The notes below the pieces were generated by a model that did not search any database, was not told where the DNA came from, and saw only the letters and a list, made by a program, of their open reading frames with translations. The translations under genes were made by a program, and so were the position numbers. Shown here piece by piece: positions 1 to 9,491 of a stretch of DNA of 30,783 nt (positions are counted from its first letter, which is position 1; every line of letters starts with the position of its first letter). The stretch is from Mesotaenium endlicherianum (lineage: Eukaryota; Streptophyta; Zygnematophyceae; Zygnematales; Mesotaeniaceae), in NCBI GenBank assembly GCA_009602735.1, contig WELA01012345.1:404025-434807 (forward strand), in the 5' to 3' direction.

Positions 1-852
1 TGGTTGCCAGCCCCCCAAAAAGCATGCAAGGGGCTGGCAGCCAGTCCCGACAGAAGCAATGAAGGGGCTAGTTGCCAGCCCCAACACAATGAAGCAAGGG
101 GGTAGCAGCCAGCCCTGACACAGGCAAGCAAGGGGCTGGCTGCCAGCCCCAACACAAAAAAGCAAGGGGCTGGTTGCCAGCCCCCCAAAAAGCAAACAAG
201 GGGCTGGCAGCCAGCCCCGACACAAGCAAGCAAGGGGCTGGTTGCCAGCCCCGACAAAAGCACGCAAGGGGCTGGCAGCCAGCCCCGACACAGGGAAGCA
301 AGGGGCTGGTTGCCAGCCCCGACAAAAGTACACAAGGGGCTGGCAGCCAGCCCCCCTAAGAGCAAGCAAGGGGCTGGTTGCCAGCCCCCCAAAAAGCATG
401 CAAGGGGCTGGCAGCCAGTCCCGACACAAGCAATGAAGGGGCTAGTTGGCAGCCCCAACACAATGAAGCAAGGGGCTAGCAGCCAGCCCCGACACAGGCA
501 AGCAAGGGGCTGGCTGCCAGCCCCAACACAAAAAAGCAAGGGGCTGGTTGCCAGCCCCCCAAAAAGCAAACAAGGGGCTGGCAGCCAGCCCCGACACAAG
601 CAAGCAAGGGGCTGGTTGCCAGCCCCCCAAAAAGCATGCAAGGGGTTAGCCAGTCCCGACAGAAGCAATGAAGGGGCTAGTTGCCAGCCCCAACACAATG
701 AAGCAAGGGGGTAGCAGCCAGCCCCGACACAGGCAAGCAAGGGGCTGGCTGCCAGCCCCAACACAAAAAAGCAAGGGGCTGGTTGCCAGCCCCGACAAAA
801 GCACGCAAGGGGCTGGCAGCCAGCCCCAACAATAGCAAGCAAGGGGCTGGTC
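1..852. repeat. 34-bp hairpin minisatellite, about 25 units
   Basis: A tandem array with an exact 34-bp period. Each unit centres on GGGGCTGG, three bases (CAG, TTG or similar) and CCAGCCCC, a perfect 8-bp stem with a 3-nt loop, joined by an A-rich spacer. Units alternate loosely between TTG-loop and CAG-loop types. A higher-order pattern exists: a distinctive run of units starts at 1 and recurs at 375 and 613, offsets of 374 (11 x 34) and 238 (7 x 34). The array continues off the left edge and decays after about 852. It is open in several frames on both strands, a by-product of the repeat; I do not regard these as genes. Confidence 0.95.
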
Positions 853-1580
853 GCAAAGAGCGCACGAGGGGATGGACGCACCTGAGAGATGTTGGTGGTG
901 AGGCGCGTGAGCGTGAAGACGGCGCCACTTTGTAATACAGAACGGGCTTGAATCACGCCGTCCACTCCAGCTTCGGCCCGTCCGCTGCTGGCCTGGATGT
1001 GTTACAGCCTGAGGAATGCAAGGCAGCAAGGTCCTAAATGCGGAAGTAAGAAAACTTACGATGAATAGCAGGTGCGAAATGCAAAGAAAGGCGCTAGAAG
1101 TCTCTTAAGTAGGCTCCGCGAAATTGGCCAAAAGGATTGTAGCTTGTAAGATGGGCAGCAACTCAAGCAGATGCACGTTGGAGGCGAAAATTGAAATGGC
1201 TGGTGGCCAAAATATTGGTGAAAAGGCTAGTGACTTTTTTTTAGTTCCCGCCGTTGCTCCACAAACCTGTCAAGATGCACTTGGTAGTTTGAATCCCGTC
1301 GTTTGACGATGTATGCAAAGTCACGAGTGAAACAGAGCGTGCGGTGGCGGACGTGAAGGTGCCAAAACGTTGCTGGGCGACGCGCACGAATAAAAAGTTA
1401 ATCGTACGCTTAGTACGAGCGTACCGACGCAGTACGCTTATTTAAGCGTACGAAGGTTGGCCAATACGGCGTACAACGTAACCCTGTGCGTAAAGTCTAT
1501 GCAAAGTCGGCCTTCCTAGGTTGATGGTTCACACATGTGGAGCTCGGTTTCGTGCGGCAACCTCGACTCAATAAATTACG
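853..1580. other. Unassigned DNA between minisatellite and element A
   Basis: No recognisable gene. On the minus strand, about 882-1000 could be read as an exon with a CAG|GTGCGT donor, but its acceptor is weak and the peptide is not recognised. The stretch 1320-1500 is rich in CGTACG and GTAC motifs (separate entry). The junction to element A lies near 1581, where similarity to element B gag begins. Confidence 0.5.
1403..1452. repeat. GTAC-rich palindrome cluster
   Basis: GTACGCTTA at 1432-1440 faces TAAGCGTAC at 1443-1451 across a 2-nt loop, a perfect 9-bp hairpin. A third copy of the arm, CGTACGCTTA, lies at 1403-1412, so alternative pairings are possible. Function unknown. Confidence 0.75.
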
Positions 1581-1589
1581 ACAGAAGCT

Positions 1590-2514
1590 ATGGCTGCCAT
1601 AACTGCCCCTATTACAAGCAATATGGCAAATCCAGCCCCGGCTCCCACGCCTCCACAAGAGCCTACAAGAGCAAGGAAACTCATCAAGCCCAAAACCCGA
1701 CACTTTCAATCTTGGGAGAGGAGCCAACTTGAATCTGTGGCTCTACTAAGTGAAGATGTACCTCACATTCCTTCAAGAACCCGAGGAGGACTACGTCTCT
1801 TTTGCCGTTACCTTGCTCAGAGGAGCAGCAACATCATGATGGCGTATTTATCAAGCGACTGTATATCATGCTGTGGCGCATCCCGTACCCGGTCAAGAGC
1901 CCCCACCATCATATGCAAGATGGGTGGATTTTCGTGAAGCCCTCCGCAAGCAATTCATGCCCATCAATGTGGAGAAAATTACTCGAGAAAAGCTTCGCCA
2001 TCTCAAGCAAACAACGTCCGTTCAAGAATATACATCCAAATTTCATGACCTCACTCTTGAGATCCCCAACATGTCGCTCGAGGAGAAAATTGATTGTTAT
2101 GTGTCTTGCCTCAAGCCCAAGGTGGCAAAGGAAGTGGAATTATGCGACGTGAAGGACTTCTCAAAGATCATTGAATTGGCCCAAAAGGTGGATACCTTGG
2201 ATTTCAAGCATTCGTTGCCTTCATCTTCACGGGCACCGGCGACGCGCGTGTACACAGCCCCTTCCACATTTGAATCTAGACCCACACCCATGGAAATTGG
2301 AGTCATCAAAAGGGACTCCGCGGCTGCCCGGAAGAGTGGAAGACCCTCCAATGACACTTATGATGCAAGAAACCAACAAGGAATGAAAGCAAGACTCTCC
2401 CTGGCTGAAAAAGAAGCTCTCATAACGGCTGGACTATGCTTATATTGTAAGGAGAAGGGCCATCGTGCACTCTCGTGCCCTAAAAAGTTGTCAAAAGACG
2501 GACAGCGCCGGTAG
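1590..2514 (+). pseudogene. Element A gag, 5'-truncated and frameshifted
   Basis: Gag packages retrotransposon RNA into virus-like particles. Two overlapping frames (1590-1937, then 1873-2514) together match the C-terminal two thirds of element B gag, including the PPPSYARWVDFREALRKQF segment and the nucleocapsid knuckle. The knuckle reads C-x2-C-x4-H-x4-C (CLYCKEKGHRALSC). The reading frame must change around 1870-1930, so an indel has broken it. The N-terminal 100 or so residues present in B are absent. The stop follows an A-rich tract at the gag-pol boundary, where A has one extra T relative to B. Confidence 0.85.
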
Positions 2515-2539
2515 GCCAGGAGCCTACCACCCCAACGCC

Positions 2540-2960
2540 CACTTCACGAGAAGACAACAAGCCAAGTGAGGTGGAGACCCCTGTTGAAGACGACGTTCCA
2601 GCCCCAATGACTTTGAGAGGCTACCTTGGAGGGAGAAGGTCCACATCTTGGTGGATAGCGGAGCTCAAGGCAACTTCATCGCTGGTATTACTATGCAAAC
2701 TCTTGACCACGACGAGGAGATTATGATGCCCGGCGGATTCTCCTATACTACCCCTTCCAAGAAGACGTTCCCCTTGTCACTCTCTATCAAGTCCTTCAAG
2801 GATAGAGTAGTGTTTTCCCCATCCAATTGGGCAAGTACAACGTCATTCTAGGGACACCTTGGTTGACCAAGCACAACCCCCAAGTTGATTGGAGGGACGG
2901 CACTATCAAGATCAAGAATGACATCACATCCAGAATCTGTATTTTGCGCGCAATCCAGAA
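2540..2960 (+). pseudogene. Element A retroviral-type aspartic protease, indel-damaged
   Basis: This protease would cleave the Gag-Pol polyprotein. The active-site motif VDSGAQGNFI is present near 2651. Just after it A lacks about eight codons that B retains (the segment containing ADFATKHG). The C-terminal half, with the ILGTPWL hydrophobic-glycine motif near 2850, survives in A but has been deleted from B. The two halves are in different frames in A (2648-2851 and 2827 onward), so no intact protease is made. Family assignment is secure from motif order and position between gag and RT. Confidence 0.8.
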
Positions 2961-3789
2961 TATCCAGACCCAAGACATCAAGAAGCCGGCACACGAGATA
3001 CTATTGTCCGCCCTCCAACTCAAGAGACTTGTGAGGAAGGGACACGAGCTTCTTTTGGCCTTGATCACGCCAAAAGACATCAAGAAAGACATCGAGAGTC
3101 AAGAAGGCAGCCCCATTCCCAAGGAGATACAAGAAGTCTTAGAGGACTACAAAGAAGTATTCTCCCCGGAATTGCCCAAGGGCTTATCCCCCAAGAGATT
3201 CGTAGACCACAAGATAGAGTTGGAGCCTAGGAGCAAGCCCATCTCTCGGCCTACGTTCAAAATGTCATACACGGAGCTAGACGAAGTCAATAAGCACATC
3301 AAGGAGCTACTGGAGCGTGGCTTCATTCGACCTAGCAAGTTGCCATTTGGAGCCCCGGTGCTATTTGTCAAGAAGAAGGATGGTACCTTGAGGATGTGTG
3401 GGGACTATCGCGCCCTCAACAAAATCACCATCAAAAATCGATACCCGCTGCCGCGTATGGATGAGCTAATGGACCGGTTGGTTGGAGCCAAGTACTTTAC
3501 GAAGATTGACGTACAGAGCGGCGACCACCAGATTCGCATCTCAGAATCGGACATAGAGAAGACGGCATTCAGGACAAGATATGAACATTTTAAATTCTTG
3601 GTCTTACCATTTGGACTCACCAATGCACCAGCAACTTTCATGACTATGATGAACACCACATTTCAGCCCCTGCTGGACAGATTTGTGGTGGTATTCATCG
3701 ATGACATTCTCATCTACAGCAAGACCCTTGAAGAGCATGGAAGACACGTGAAAGAAGTTCTCAAAATCCTGAAGCCCCAACGGGGTTGA
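2827..3789 (+). pseudogene. Element A reverse transcriptase, 3'-truncated
   Basis: The open frame of 320 codons starts in the protease tail and runs through the RT fingers and palm. Visible RT motifs are [12 protein letters not shown], the first catalytic Asp in [20 protein letters not shown] and the Ty3/gypsy catalytic box FIDD within [12 protein letters not shown]. The normally conserved Val in [10 protein letters not shown] is Gly here, while B keeps Val. The frame ends after [10 protein letters not shown] in unrelated filler, so the thumb, connection and RNase H are missing. Where B has a TAG stop (after SGDH), A reads CAG (Gln), which shows the ancestral codon. Confidence 0.9.
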
Positions 3790-3793
3790 CTTG

Positions 3794-4295
3794 TGTAGTG
3801 AAACAGATTAATAAAGTACTTAATAAGTAGAATACTTTATCTATTCAAGACTAGGATCTTTGAACACAAGTGGTAGCTTCTTAAAAGAGAGATGACTTCT
3901 GGAAAGTTAGTATATTTTTGGAATTTCGCTTGTACAAGAGTGATTCTCGAATGCCTTTCTACGTTCTAGTTCTTAATTATATACTTACTACATAAGTAAT
4001 TTCTAAGAAGGTGCATGTTGATGTGTTGGCACCGAACACATCCCAAAACTTGCCACGTCTTTCTAAAAGAATTTACACATGTCCTTTTGACCTAAAAATG
4101 GCACATTTGACTTTTGCCACATGAAATTCTTCTAGGTCCTTCCTCTAACTTTGAAAATGCCTTAGAAGGTTCAAAGGACATGAACCTAATTACTAGAGTA
4201 TCTATTCACACTTGAATCTACACAATACTACTTTGAGTATATTCAAAAGCATTAAAACAAAAGCAAACTAATATAATAAAACTCAAATCACTACA
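3794..4295 (-). repeat. Element B 3' LTR (502 bp)
   Basis: Begins TGTAGTGA and ends TCACTACA, an 8-bp terminal inverted repeat with the standard TG...CA ends. It matches 9006-9491 in the same orientation over its whole length, apart from about 16 extra bases near the left end. Confidence 0.95.
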
Positions 4296-4308
4296 TCACT
4301 CCCCCAAC
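4296..4308 (-). other. Element B polypurine tract
   Basis: Directly next to the inner edge of the 3' LTR. The minus strand reads GTTGGGGGAGTGA, purine-rich as expected for the plus-strand DNA primer. Confidence 0.75.
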
Positions 4309-5005
4309 AGAAAAAGCGACGTCTCGGTGCGTGAAGTCAGGTCTTACACATATGGAGCAAACTAGTCAACAGGTTCAAGTCAGGTGCTACACATGTAAGG
4401 TAGAATAGGCAAGGTCGTGGGTGATGTGACCTTATTGGCTAGCCCATTCCTTGATGATAAAGAAAATTGTACAAGTTGGCCCAGAATCTGTCACAAATTC
4501 AAATCTTCATAGCGTCCACAAAAGTGCTCGAAATTGAAAAATTTAAGTGCCAAACGGAGCGCGTTGAAGAAGTCTACCAAGTCACCAAATTTGAGAGTAT
4601 TCCAACTTTTGGAGTGTCGTTGAGAGCTGAGAGAGTAGGCACTTCTCCAAATCTGTGCAGAAACTTCTGAAAATCGTAAGTCCTTCTGTACTTCTTCAAA
4701 TTCTATAAAGTAAGTCTCTAAATGGGCGCTGTAAGATGTTTTACCATAGTCTTGAATTTCAGAGCATTTCAAGTCCAGGGGAGGGCACAATGTCAGATGG
4801 CACATTCTGCCCTAATAATGCCAGCAGCCTGACCCCCTTCTACTTCATATCTCGCTCACCAATGCTCCAAATTGAGCAAACTTGAATCCTGGCTACTCAT
4901 GGACTACAGCCACGTAAATTTTCAGAATTTTTTATGCAGAGACCTATCAGCAGTAGCAGTTTTAGTATTATGTCCAGAACTGCGAGAAGAGAAGAGTGTC
5001 TAATG
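4309..5005 (-). other. Element B 3' untranslated segment
   Basis: About 700 bp between the integrase stop and the PPT. It has only short chance ORFs, no motif I recognise, and lower GC than the coding parts. Confidence 0.6.
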
Positions 5006-6433
5006 TCAATATTTTCTCTTTTTTGTTCTTGCAGGCTGCCTCCAAGGGGTCTTCTGCTGCTTCTTGATGGTGGTAGGCTGCCTCCCTGAAGTATTTGGGC
5101 TTCTAGTAGAGAGCCTTGGGGCTGGCCCAAGGTGGGGGTTGGCGGCATGGAAGCGTTTCAACTTTCTCTGAACTTTGTCAAGGTAGTGCGCCGCCACCCA
5201 ACTATTCTCTGAAGCTGGATATCCATTCCACTTGATCAAGTATTGTTGCTGTCTCATGAAATTTCTCATAGCCACTATGCCTTCCACTTTGTACTCCAAA
5301 TGATCACTCACTATTGTTGGGGCTGGTGGGATTGTCACTCGTCCTGGAAAGTTGTTCTCGGGTTGCACATATGGCTTGAAGAGGGAAGCGTGGAATACGG
5401 GATCGATGTGCAAAGTCTGGGGAAGTTCTAGCTTGAAAGCAACGGGGTTTACTTGCTGGATAATCTTGAAGGGTCCCAAATACTTGGGGGAGAACTTGCT
5501 GCCGGCAGGCGTGTTGTTAAGGAAAATGTTCTTGGATGATAGTAACACTGCGTTGCCGACTTTGTATGTAATTTCTCTTCTAGCCCTGTTTGCCATTTTT
5601 GCTTGAGCATCTTGCGCGTGTTGTAGAGCTTTTGTGGCTGCTACAAGGGCTTCTTCTAATGTCTCCAAAAAATCTGCCGCTGCAGGTACTTCATTATGGC
5701 CAGCCGTGAAGCTCAGCGGCGTGGTCGGATGGAAGCCATAGTTGAGGAAGAATGGGGACTCTTGGGTAGAGGCCTGCGTCGTATTGTTGTAGGCAAACTC
5801 CAAGGGGGTCAAGTACATGTCCCAGTCTTGCTTCAAAGTAGACACGTAGGCCTTTAGAGAGGTCTTGAGAGGACAATTCATACGCTCTGTTTGTCCATCC
5901 AATAGCGGGTGGTAGGGAGTGGACATATCCAGCGATGTACTCAAGTTCTTGAAGAGATATACCCAAAAATGGCTTGTGAATCTCGGGTCGCAATCAGACA
6001 CTATTCTGGATGGCAGGCCATGTAATCGAAATATATTGTCAAAGATGAGTCTTGCTAATTGGGGTGCTGTAACCTTGGTCGTCGTTGGGATGAAATGAGC
6101 CATCATTGTAAGTCTGTCCACCACCGTTAATATTGCATTGTAGCCGCGTGGTGTCACTGGCAAGTCCACGATGAGGTCCATGGAAATATCTGTCCACTGT
6201 CTCTTGGGAATTGGTAGTGGTTGAAGAAGTCCTCCCACCTTTTGTGATGATGGTTTGATTCTTTGGCATGTATCGCAGCTCGTGCAATACTCCTTGACTT
6301 GCTTAGACATTCTTGGCCAACAATAAGTCCCTGCTAGCACGCCCGTGGTCTTTAATATTCCAAAGTAACCTCCAAGTGGGTTGTCGTGTGCTTCTTGAAG
6401 TAACAAGAGTTGTAGCTCTTGATTATTAGGCAC
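5006..6433 (-). CDS. Element B integrase with C-terminal chromodomain
   Basis: Integrase inserts the retrotransposon cDNA; the chromodomain targets it to modified chromatin. Over 475 codons, a degenerate HHCC zinc domain lies at residues 16-56: H16, then Tyr at 23 where the family has His, then C53 and C56. The catalytic core has D86, D147 and E183, with exactly 35 residues between the last two (the D,D35E signature). A GPF segment (YLGPFKI) is near 318. The chromodomain at about 380-428 keeps aromatic-cage candidates Y381, W402 and W412, and the tail is basic. The frame lacks the first few residues (CVPNNQ begins one frame away) and is cut off from RT by a deletion, so it is a pol fragment rather than a gene with its own start. 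The loss of the second zinc His suggests impaired activity. Confidence 0.9.
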   Translation of the reverse strand: MPNNQELQLLLLQEAHDNPLGGYFGILKTTGVLAGTYCWPRMSKQVKEYCTSCDTCQRIKPSSQKVGGLLQPLPIPKRQWTDISMDLIVDLPVTPRGYNAILTVVDRLTMMAHFIPTTTKVTAPQLARLIFDNIFRLHGLPSRIVSDCDPRFTSHFWVYLFKNLSTSLDMSTPYHPLLDGQTERMNCPLKTSLKAYVSTLKQDWDMYLTPLEFAYNNTTQASTQESPFFLNYGFHPTTPLSFTAGHNEVPAAADFLETLEEALVAATKALQHAQDAQAKMANRARREITYKVGNAVLLSSKNIFLNNTPAGSKFSPKYLGPFKIIQQVNPVAFKLELPQTLHIDPVFHASLFKPYVQPENNFPGRVTIPPAPTIVSDHLEYKVEGIVAMRNFMRQQQYLIKWNGYPASENSWVAAHYLDKVQRKLKRFHAANPHLGPAPRLSTRSPNTSGRQPTTIKKQQKTPWRQPARTKKRKY

Positions 6434-6542
6434 GCATTCTCTGTCCCGTGTCTTGTCTCACCCAATAGTTTCCTCTTTGCTTCTTGTGTGGGTCAAGGGC
6501 TGCCTCGCCATTCGTGTAATAAGGGTCCGCATCATAGGCGGC

Positions 6543-7437
6543 TTAAAATCGAGCTTCCAGATCTGTACTCAGGGATGTCATCACTGCGTTTAATTGCAGG
6601 ATGTCTTTCACGTGTCTTCCATGCTCTTCAAGGGTCTTGCTGTAGATGAGAATGTCATCGATAAATACCACCACAAATCTGTCCAGCAGGGGCTGAAATG
6701 TGGTGTTCATCATAGTCATGAAAGTTGCTGGTGCATTGGTGAGTCCAAATGGTAAGACCAAGAATTTAAAATGTTCATATCTTGTCCTGAATGCCGTCTT
6801 CTCTATGTCCGATTCCGCGATGCGAATCTAGTGGTCGCCGCTCCGTACGTCAATCTTCATAAAGTACTTGGCTCCAACCAGCCGGTCCATTAGCTCATCC
6901 ATACGCGGCAGCGGGTATCGATTTTTGATGGTGATTTTGTTGAGGGCGCGATAGTCCACACACATCCTCAAGGTACCATCCTCCTTCTTGACAAATAGCA
7001 CCGGGGCTCCAAATGGCAACTTGCTAGGTCGAATGAAGCCATGCTCCAGTAGCTCCTTGATGTGCTTATTGACTTCGTCTAGCTCCGTATATGACATTTT
7101 GAACGTAGGCCGAGAGATGGGCTTGCTCCCAGGCTCCAACTCTATCTTGTGGTCTACGACTTTCTTGGGGAGTAGGCCTTTGGGCAATTCCGGGGAGAAT
7201 ACTTCTTTGTAGTCCTCTAGGGCTACTTGTATCTCCTTGGGAATGGGGCTGCCTTCTTGACTCTCGATGTCTTTCTTGATGTCTTTTGACGTGATCAAGG
7301 CCAAAAGAAACTCGTGTCCCTTCCTCACAAGTCTCTTGAGTTGGAGGGCGGACAATAGTATCTTGTGTGCCGGCTTCTTGATGTCTTGGGTCTGGATATT
7401 TTGGATTGCGCAAAAAATACAGATTCTTGAAGTGATG
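6543..7437 (-). pseudogene. Element B reverse transcriptase, RNase H deleted
   Basis: RT frame continuous from about 7437 to 6543 with one nonsense codon, TAG at 6828-6830 after SGDH, where element A has CAG. Motifs: [19 protein letters not shown], first Asp in [20 protein letters not shown] and FIDDILIYS. After [10 protein letters not shown] the sequence jumps straight to [18 protein letters not shown], which in this family lies just before the integrase zinc domain. The RT thumb, connection and whole RNase H are therefore missing through an internal deletion near 6600. A further stop and frameshifts separate this from the integrase frame. Confidence 0.88.
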
Positions 7438-7812
7438 TCATTCTACTTCTCTATCCTTGAAGGACTTGGTAGAGAGTGACAAGGGGTACGTCTTCTTGGA
7501 AGGGGTAGTATAGGAGAATCCGTCGGGCATCATAATCTCCTCGTAGTGGTCAAGAGTTCGCATAGTAATACCGTGCTTGGTGGCAAAATCTGCAGCAATG
7601 AAGTTGCCTTGAGCTCCGCTATCCACCAAGATGTGGACCTTCTCTCCTCCAAGATAACCGGTTATACTCATTGGAGCTGGAACGTCGTCTTCAATGGGGT
7701 TCTCCACCTCACTTGGCTTGTTGTCTTTTCGTGAAGTGGGTCTTGGGGTGGTAGGCTCCTGGCTTACCGGCGCTGTCCGTTTTTTGACAACTTTTTGGGC
7801 ATGAGAGTGCAC
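7438..7812 (-). pseudogene. Element B aspartic protease, C-terminal half deleted
   Basis: The N-terminal part is intact: the VDSGAQGNFIAADF active-site segment and the following strand, ending KSFKDREVE. Compared with element A, a block of roughly 110 bp is missing at the stop, including the conserved ILG-PWL motif of the second half, and the frame closes at once at 7438-7440. It overlaps the end of gag by about 100 bp in the +1 frame. The upstream part of the frame is a basic, Pro/Thr-rich linker. Confidence 0.85.
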
Positions 7813-8968
7813 GATGGCCCTTCTCCTTACAATGAAAGCATATACTAGCCGTCATGAGAGCTTCTTTTTCAGCCGAGGAGAGTCTTGCTTTCACTCCTTG
7901 CTGGTTTCTTGCATCATAAGTGTCATTGGAGGGTCTTCCACTCTTCCGGGCAGCCGCGGGGTCCCTTATTATAACTCCAATTTCCATGGGTGTGGGTCCA
8001 GATTCAAATGAGAAAGGGGCTGCGTACATTCGCGTCACCGGTGCCCGTGAAGATGAAGGCAACGAATGCTTGAAATCCAAGGTATCCACCTTTTGGGCCA
8101 ATTCAATGATCTTTGAGAAGTCCTTCACGTCGCATAATTCCACTTCCTTTGCCACCTTGGGCTTGAGGCCAGACACATAACAATCAATTTTCTCCTCGAG
8201 CGACATGTTGGGGATCTCAAGAGTGAGGTCATGAAATTTGGATGTATATTCTTGAACAAACGTTGTTTGCTTGAGATGGCGAAGCTTTTCTCGAGCAATT
8301 TTTTCCGCATTGATGGGCATGAATTGCTTGCGGAGGGCTTCACGAAAATCCACCCATCTTGCATATGATGGTGGGGGCTCTTGACCGGGTACGGGATGCG
8401 CCACAGCTTGATATACAACCGCTTGATAGTTACGCCACCATGATGTTGCTGCTCCTCTGAACAGAGTAACGGCAAAAGGGACGTAGTCCTCCTCGGGTAC
8501 TTCAAGGAAGGTGAGGTACGTCTCCACTTGGTAGAGCCACAGATTTAGTTTGGTTCCTCTTCCTGGATTGAAAGTGTCTGGCTTGCCGGGCTTGATGAGT
8601 TTCCTTGCTCTTGTAGGCTCTTGTGGAGGCGCTTGAGCCGAGGCTGGATTTTGAGCTTTGCTCGCAATAGGGGCAATTATGGCAGCCATAGCTTCTCTTG
8701 ATGCTTGCACGGTTGCTTCATAGGTGGCCAAGCCCACTTGGTTGTGGACGGTCATTAGGAAGGCTGCCCACTCATTTGCGGGAAGTCCATGTGGTGGAGT
8801 CAACTTTGCTATTGCGACTGCCACGGGATTTGACGGTGCTCCTCCTTGTGGTGCTTCTTGTTGTTGCAAATTTTCTTGAGTGGGCTCTCCCATCGGCGCT
8901 GGAGAAGGGTCTCTTCGAGAGGAAGGGCTTCCTTTGAAAGCTTGTTGTTGGTCTTGAGGATCGGCCAT
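7709..8968 (-). CDS. Element B Gag (capsid and nucleocapsid)
   Basis: An intact 419-codon frame whose ATG lies 37 bp inside the 5' LTR, right after the PBS, so the start is well supported. Gag assembles the virus-like particle around element RNA. The N-terminus (1-70) is rich in Gln, Pro and Ser. The central capsid region has the retrotransposon gag features (LNLWLYQVETYLTFLEVPEE, then TSWWRNYQ and FREALRKQFMP). One CCHC knuckle, CFHCKEKGHRALSC (C-x2-C-x4-H-x4-C), is near residue 385. The tail overlaps the protease frame. This is the only undamaged complete protein of the element. Confidence 0.92.
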   Translation of the reverse strand: MADPQDQQQAFKGSPSSRRDPSPAPMGEPTQENLQQQEAPQGGAPSNPVAVAIAKLTPPHGLPANEWAAFLMTVHNQVGLATYEATVQASREAMAAIIAPIASKAQNPASAQAPPQEPTRARKLIKPGKPDTFNPGRGTKLNLWLYQVETYLTFLEVPEEDYVPFAVTLFRGAATSWWRNYQAVVYQAVAHPVPGQEPPPSYARWVDFREALRKQFMPINAEKIAREKLRHLKQTTFVQEYTSKFHDLTLEIPNMSLEEKIDCYVSGLKPKVAKEVELCDVKDFSKIIELAQKVDTLDFKHSLPSSSRAPVTRMYAAPFSFESGPTPMEIGVIIRDPAAARKSGRPSNDTYDARNQQGVKARLSSAEKEALMTASICFHCKEKGHRALSCPKSCQKTDSAGKPGAYHPKTHFTKRQQAK

Positions 8969-8989
8969 TTTTTGGTGCTACCAAAGTGC

Positions 8990-9004
8990 CTAGCTTCAAT
9001 ACCA
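8990..9004 (-). other. Element B primer-binding site
   Basis: The minus strand reads TGGTATTGAAGCTAG one base inside the 5' LTR. By eye it matches the plant initiator-Met tRNA complement (TGGTATCAGAGCCAG) at 11 of 15 positions, and all four differences are transitions. Confidence 0.7.
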
Positions 9005-9005
9005 C

Positions 9006-9491
9006 TGTAGTGAAACAACTAGATAGAATACTTTATCTATTCAAGACTAGGATCTTTGAACACAAGTGGTAGCTTCTTGAAAGAGAGATGACTTTTGGAA
9101 AGTTAATATATTTCTGGATTTTGGCACGTACAAGAGTGATTCTGGAATGCTTTTCTACGTTCTAGCTCTCTTTTATATACTTGCTACATAAGTAATCTCT
9201 AGGAAGGTGCATGTTGATGTGTTGGCACCCAAGACATCCCAAAACTTGCCACCTCTTTCTAGAATAATTTACACATGTCCTTTTGACCTAAAAATGGCAC
9301 ATTTGACTTTTGCCACATGGAGTTTTTCTAGGTCCTTTCTCTAACTTCGAAAATGCCTCAGAAGGTTCAAAGGACATGAACCAAGTTAGTAGAGTATCTA
9401 TTCACACTTGAATTCACACATTTCTACTTTGAGTATATTCAAAAGCATTACAATAAAAGCAAACTAATATAATAAAACTCAAATCACTACA
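9006..9491 (-). repeat. Element B 5' LTR (486 bp)
   Basis: Same TGTAGTGA...TCACTACA ends and orientation as 3794-4295. As the upstream LTR it should hold the promoter; AT-rich stretches are present but I could not pin down a TATA box. Confidence 0.95.

Larger units (their letters stand above)
1581..3771 (+). mobile_element. Element A: truncated Ty3/gypsy chromovirus fragment
   Basis: A plus-strand fragment matching the minus-strand element B from mid-gag to just after the RT active site. It has no LTR, PBS, RNase H or integrase of its own. The left break falls inside gag, at the point corresponding to the Ala-rich segment before the PPQEPTRARK motif. The right break is just past the HGRHVKEVL segment of RT; about 22 bp of filler then abuts the outer edge of element B's LTR. 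With B it makes an inverted pair of roughly 2.1 kb. It carries small indels and frame breaks in gag and protease, so it is a dead copy. Confidence 0.9.
3794..9491 (-). mobile_element. Element B: near full-length Ty3/gypsy chromovirus, 5.7 kb
   Basis: Read on the minus strand: 5' LTR (9491-9006), PBS (9004-8990), gag (8968-7709), protease (7812-7438), RT (7437-6543), integrase with chromodomain (6433-5006), untranslated tail, PPT (4308-4296) and 3' LTR (4295-3794). The two LTRs share TGTAGTGA...TCACTACA ends. By hand I count about 37 mismatches over about 475 aligned bases (about 92% identity) plus one indel near the start, so the insertion is old. No 5-bp target duplication is visible: the left flank ends ACTTG and the right flank begins CCCAT. 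It interrupts element C on its right. RNase H and part of the protease are deleted, so the copy is non-autonomous. Confidence 0.93.

Noticed and set aside
68..714. Several long ORFs on both strands over the minisatellite
   Set aside because: They exist because the 34-bp repeat lacks stops in most frames; the peptides are repeat translations with no independent support.
1..852. CRISPR-like array
   Set aside because: Direct tandem units with short related spacers, in a eukaryotic context; no unique spacers and no cas genes.
882..1005. Possible minus-strand host exon with a CAG|GTGCGT donor
   Set aside because: The acceptor has a poor pyrimidine tract, a stop lies just upstream and no partner exon or family was recognised.
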